DNA of 64,000 nt. Origin: an uncultured Peptococcaceae bacterium. Lineage in GTDB: Bacteria > Bacillota > Peptococcia > Peptococcales > Peptococcaceae. The stretch covers positions 1-64,000 of the forward strand of contig CAMYDW010000001.1 of NCBI GenBank assembly GCA_947254645.1, written 5' to 3'. Under the pieces are notes generated by a model. It did not search any database. It saw only the letters and a program-made list of their open reading frames with translations, and was not told where the DNA came from. Below, piece by piece: positions 61,575-64,000 of this stretch; the stretch's first letter is position 1, and each line of letters opens with the position of its first letter. Made by a program: the position numbers and the translations under genes.

Positions 61575-62189
61575 ATGGAAAAGGCAATGACAATCTTGTA
61601 TGAGGTGCATGATAATTTATACATCAATTTAACGAATCGTTGTCCCTGTGCTTGTACTTTCTGCTTGCGACAAACGATGGACAAGATGGGACGTTCTGAT
61701 ACCTTGTGGCTCGAGCATGATGTTACAAAAGAAGAATTGCTGGATGCTTTAAGCAAGGAAAAGTTGAGTGGCTATGGGGAGGTTGTTTTTTGTGGCTTTG
61801 GTGAACCAACTGAAGCACTAGATGTGTTGCTGGAGGGGGCACGTTTTATAAAGGCACATACGAACTTGCCGATTCGTCTGAATACCAATGGCATGGGCAA
61901 TCTCATTCATGGGCGAGACATCACCCCTGAGCTGGTAGGGCTGATAGACAGTGTCTCTATTAGCTTAAACACCCCAAATGCAGACAAATACCATGCATTG
62001 GTGCATTGCAAGTTTGGCACACAATCCTTTGATGCGATGCTGGATTTTGCCAAAAAATGTGTGGCGTGCTTGCCAAAGGTGGTATTGACCACTGTGGATA
62101 CGACACTGACAAAAGAAGAAGAGGCCAGATGCCAAGAAATTTGCGAGGAAATCGGTGCAACCTATCGCATTCGTCCTTGGGAAGAATAA
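61575..62189 (+). CDS. TatD-associated radical SAM protein
   Basis: This 204-aa radical SAM enzyme has the CxxxCxxC cluster in RCPCACTFC. The N-terminal YINLTNRCPC, then MGRSDTLWLEHDVTKEELLDA and GFGEPT, match the TatD-associated family. Substrate is unknown. ATG 61575 follows GGAGG by 7 bases. Unlike the family's name, no tatD gene is in this window. It is probably co-transcribed with the upstream vitamin B6 kinase. Confidence 0.8.
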   Translation: MEKAMTILYEVHDNLYINLTNRCPCACTFCLRQTMDKMGRSDTLWLEHDVTKEELLDALSKEKLSGYGEVVFCGFGEPTEALDVLLEGARFIKAHTNLPIRLNTNGMGNLIHGRDITPELVGLIDSVSISLNTPNADKYHALVHCKFGTQSFDAMLDFAKKCVACLPKVVLTTVDTTLTKEEEARCQEICEEIGATYRIRPWEE

Positions 62190-62195
62190 AAAAAT

Positions 62196-62234
62196 AACAC
62201 CTTCGTCGATGCTAGGACGAAGGTGTTTGTTTTT
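62196..62234. terminator. Bidirectional terminator
   Basis: AACACCTTCGTC / GACGAAGGTGTT, a 12-bp perfect stem with an 8-base loop, lies between convergent genes. Confidence 0.9.
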
Positions 62235-63347
62235 TTAGTAAAGCTCTTTGTAAATCTTATAAATACGGTCTCGGTCAAAAGGTACAAAGTTGTTGACGAG
62301 AAGGCGTTGTTGTTTTTCAAAAACGGAATCTGCAAATTCACCAATTTGTGCTTCTGTCATGCCATATTCATGGAGTGCCTTCTTTTGTACCAATACATTA
62401 AGCAAGGTTTCGAGGGCATTATACACATTTTCAGTATCACAGCCAATGATATCAGCAATGCGTTTGTTGAGAATGGCAATTTCTCCCTCTTGTTGAATTT
62501 CCATATAATTTTTCATGACGCCAGTAAACATGGCATAGTTGGATTCGCCGTGAGGCACATGGAAGGTGCCGCCGAGAGGGTAGCTCAACGCATGGACTGC
62601 TGCACAGCCAGCATTGCTAAAGGCAATCCCAGCATAGGTGGATGCCCATAAGAAATCTTCCAAGAGTGGGAAGCGTGCTTCAGGGCCTTCTGCTTCAATG
62701 GCCTTGTAGCCTTTGAGTATGAGGGTGATGGCTTCATAGCTTAACAGCCTGGAGATGGCAGTGGCTTTTGGAGAAAGGGCAGATTCTACCGCATGAATCA
62801 AGGCGTCAATGGAGCTGGTTGCAAAGGGTTCGAAAGGGAGTCCCTTTAAAAGCTCTGGAATCAATACGGCATCATCTGGGAAAAGGGCTGGATCGCCAAA
62901 GCCTGCCTTGGTGCCACGGCTCTTGAGAGCGAGGGCCGCCACGCTGGTCACTTCGCTTCCTGTACCGCAGGTGGTTGGGACGAGGACGAGCTTTCTTGCT
63001 TTCACAGGGGTGATTTTTTTATCAAATAAATCAAGGATTGGGCTTGCTTGCTCAAGAACCAAAAATTTAGCCACATCAAGAACAGAGCCACCGCCGACTG
63101 CAATAATACGGTCATAGTCGGTATGAATATCGGCGAGTAAGGCTTCTACCATTTCATCAGATGGTTCGCCAGCCCCGTATTTTTTTGGATGAATGACATC
63201 GCATTCTAATTGTAGGCTTTCGAAATAATCGGTATAAAAATGCCCATTGGTGACTAATAAATCTCCTTTGCCAATGGCAAAAGCGTCGGCAAAATCCTTG
63301 ACACTTTCTAAACGGTGAATGGTTGGTTTCGCTATAAATTGACTCAT
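62235..63347 (-). CDS. Iron-containing alcohol dehydrogenase, 4-hydroxybutyrate dehydrogenase-like
   Basis: This 370-aa NAD(P)-dependent dehydrogenase of the iron-containing ADH family reduces succinic semialdehyde or oxidises 4-hydroxybutyrate. Motifs: GGGSVLDVAK (85-94), TCGTGSEVTSVA and the metal-binding DALIHAVES, AVHALSYPLGG and HVPHGESN. The C-terminus, FEKQQRLLVNNFVPFDRDRI, closely resembles, from memory, that of the Clostridium kluyveri enzyme. GGAGTG lies before ATG 63347. Other secondary alcohols remain possible. Confidence 0.78.
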   Translation of the reverse strand: MSQFIAKPTIHRLESVKDFADAFAIGKGDLLVTNGHFYTDYFESLQLECDVIHPKKYGAGEPSDEMVEALLADIHTDYDRIIAVGGGSVLDVAKFLVLEQASPILDLFDKKITPVKARKLVLVPTTCGTGSEVTSVAALALKSRGTKAGFGDPALFPDDAVLIPELLKGLPFEPFATSSIDALIHAVESALSPKATAISRLLSYEAITLILKGYKAIEAEGPEARFPLLEDFLWASTYAGIAFSNAGCAAVHALSYPLGGTFHVPHGESNYAMFTGVMKNYMEIQQEGEIAILNKRIADIIGCDTENVYNALETLLNVLVQKKALHEYGMTEAQIGEFADSVFEKQQRLLVNNFVPFDRDRIYKIYKELY

Positions 63348-63391
63348 GATGACACTCCTTTTTGATTTTCGTTCCTTTTAATCACAATTTT

Positions 63392-63420
63392 ATTGTACGT
63401 CTTTTAACGGGTGTATTCAA
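63392..63420 (-). promoter_or_regulatory. Promoter of the 4-hydroxybutyrate dehydrogenase gene
   Basis: On the minus strand, TTGAAT (63420-63415), 17 bases, TACAAT (63397-63392). Confidence 0.65.
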
Positions 63421-63443
63421 CCAATGATATAGAAAAAAACACT

Positions 63444-63472
63444 TCGACTTACCAAACAGAGTATGCTATAGT
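63444..63472 (+). promoter_or_regulatory. Promoter of the zinc-ribbon gene
   Basis: TCGACT (63444-63449), 17 bases, TATAGT (63467-63472). Confidence 0.55.
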
Positions 63473-63498
63473 GAATATATCTTAAAGGAGGCGATTTG

Positions 63499-63711
63499 AT
63501 GAATCCGCAACAACAATATGTATGTCCGAAGTGTGGCAATAGACATTTTGAGTCAGACCAATTTCAAGCAACAGGTGGCAACTTGTCAAAGATTTTTAAT
63601 GTGCAAAACAAAAAATTTGTCACGGTGAGTTGTACTGCTTGTGGCTACACAGAGCTCTATCGTGCAGAAACATCCACAGGGATGAACATTCTCGATTTCT
63701 TTATGAACTAA
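63499..63711 (+). CDS. Small zinc-ribbon protein
   Basis: This 70-aa protein has CPKCGN (about 10-15) and CTACGY (about 48-53), the two knuckles of a zinc ribbon, and a middle KIFNVQNKKFVTV. The family is common in Bacillota as an uncharacterised nucleic-acid-binding-like protein. AAAGGAGGC lies 7 bases before ATG 63499. It is a single gene. Confidence 0.8.
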   Translation: MNPQQQYVCPKCGNRHFESDQFQATGGNLSKIFNVQNKKFVTVSCTACGYTELYRAETSTGMNILDFFMN

Positions 63712-63835
63712 TCCTAGCCGCTCATTGAGGCGATATTGAGATGAATTTGAAGAAATCAGATTAAAGTATCAAATCCCAAGGGTATATAGTATAATAAGAT
63801 CAGTTAAAATCATCAGAATCTAGGAGGACAATAAG

Positions 63836-64000
63836 ATGTCAATTGTTAAAGTAACCAAAGAAAATTTTGGTGCAGAAGTTATTAATAGTGATAAACCAGT
63901 ATTGGTTGATTTTTGGGCAGAATGGTGTGGCCCTTGCCGTATGGTAGGCCCAATTCTTGAAGAAATCGCTCAAGAACGCCCTGATATTAAAGTTTGCAAA
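63836..64000 (+). CDS. trxA: Thioredoxin (truncated by the window edge)
   Basis: The first 55 codons show the active-site motif WCGPC in LVDFWAEWCGPCRMVG. TAGGAGGA lies 8-9 bases before ATG 63836, and TATAAT (63790-63795) is a likely -10. The 3' end lies beyond base 64000. It may act as reductant for AhpC. Confidence 0.9.
   Translation, partial: MSIVKVTKENFGAEVINSDKPVLVDFWAEWCGPCRMVGPILEEIAQERPDIKVCK

Noticed and set aside
1..64000. CRISPR arrays, tRNA/rRNA genes, insertion sequences
   Set aside because: I saw no regularly spaced repeats, no tRNA/rRNA-like segments and no transposase motifs in the window. Short RNA genes could still be missed by eye.

Overview
The window is about 64 kb of a chromosome from an anaerobic, Gram-positive-type member of the Bacillota (Firmicutes) with moderate GC. 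The evidence is indirect. There is an electron-transferring flavoprotein/FixCX cassette, a 4-hydroxybutyrate dehydrogenase-like enzyme, LutBC-type Fe-S proteins, a tandem glycine riboswitch, BceRSAB and YtrA-type ABC modules, a sortase-type cell-wall anchor in a decayed adhesin, GGAGG-type ribosome sites, and no outer-membrane genes. A Peptococcus-like or related host-associated anaerobe would fit, but genus cannot be fixed from the sequence alone. No phage, intact transposon, CRISPR array, rRNA or tRNA gene is visible; the content is mostly core metabolism.

Layout. 0.1-3.9 kb: fixC-fixX-etfB-etfA operon behind a promoter with an inverted repeat over its -10. 4.0-5.2 kb: a decayed CnaB/LPXTG-type adhesin remnant and an unknown 203-residue protein. 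5.4-11.9 kb: polyamine operon speD-speA-speE-speB-carboxynorspermidine dehydrogenase-carboxynorspermidine decarboxylase, which encodes two separate spermidine routes. 11.9-16.2 kb: uspA, then a sodium/solute symporter with lutB and lutC but no lutA. 16.2-21.7 kb, minus strand: a DD-carboxypeptidase-like protein that has lost all three catalytic motifs, then holA, comEA and comEC. 21.9-24.5 kb: small membrane proteins, a membrane-anchored endonuclease/exonuclease/phosphatase-fold enzyme and a diacylglycerol kinase-like lipid kinase. 24.6-26.4 kb: glycine riboswitch and AGCS amino-acid symporter. 27.2-34.7 kb: compact histidine operon hisZGDCBHAFIE with a short promoter and no leader. 34.7-36.2 kb: DUF2232 membrane protein and rplI. 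36.4-39.5 kb: MBOAT acyltransferase and SGNH-like partner.

39.5-50 kb: single-gene units. These are the SelO AMPylase, an AI-2E-type permease, ferritin, adenine deaminase, a GltD/PreT-like flavoprotein, a dynamin-like or Era-like GTPase, AhpC, Ogt and an Fsr-like MFS pump. 50.1-52 kb: a zinc macrodomain hydrolase overlapping a class M sirtuin, a reversible ADP-ribosylation pair. 52-54 kb: CorA and pirin. 54.1-60.7 kb: two adjacent envelope-stress modules, BceRS-BceAB and a YtrA-type GntR/ABC system whose promoter carries helically phased half-sites. 60.7-64 kb: pyridoxamine kinase, a TatD-associated radical SAM protein, 4-hydroxybutyrate dehydrogenase, a zinc-ribbon protein and the start of thioredoxin.

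How it fits together. The ETF/Fix cassette and 4-hydroxybutyrate dehydrogenase point to low-potential, flavin-based anaerobic metabolism. AhpC, ferritin and thioredoxin handle oxidant and iron stress. Bce, Ytr, MBOAT/SGNH, DD-peptidase-like and surface-protein genes concern the envelope. Starts were chosen by ribosome-binding-site spacing, and several differ from the longest open frame. All family calls come from motifs and recalled family features; no database search was possible.
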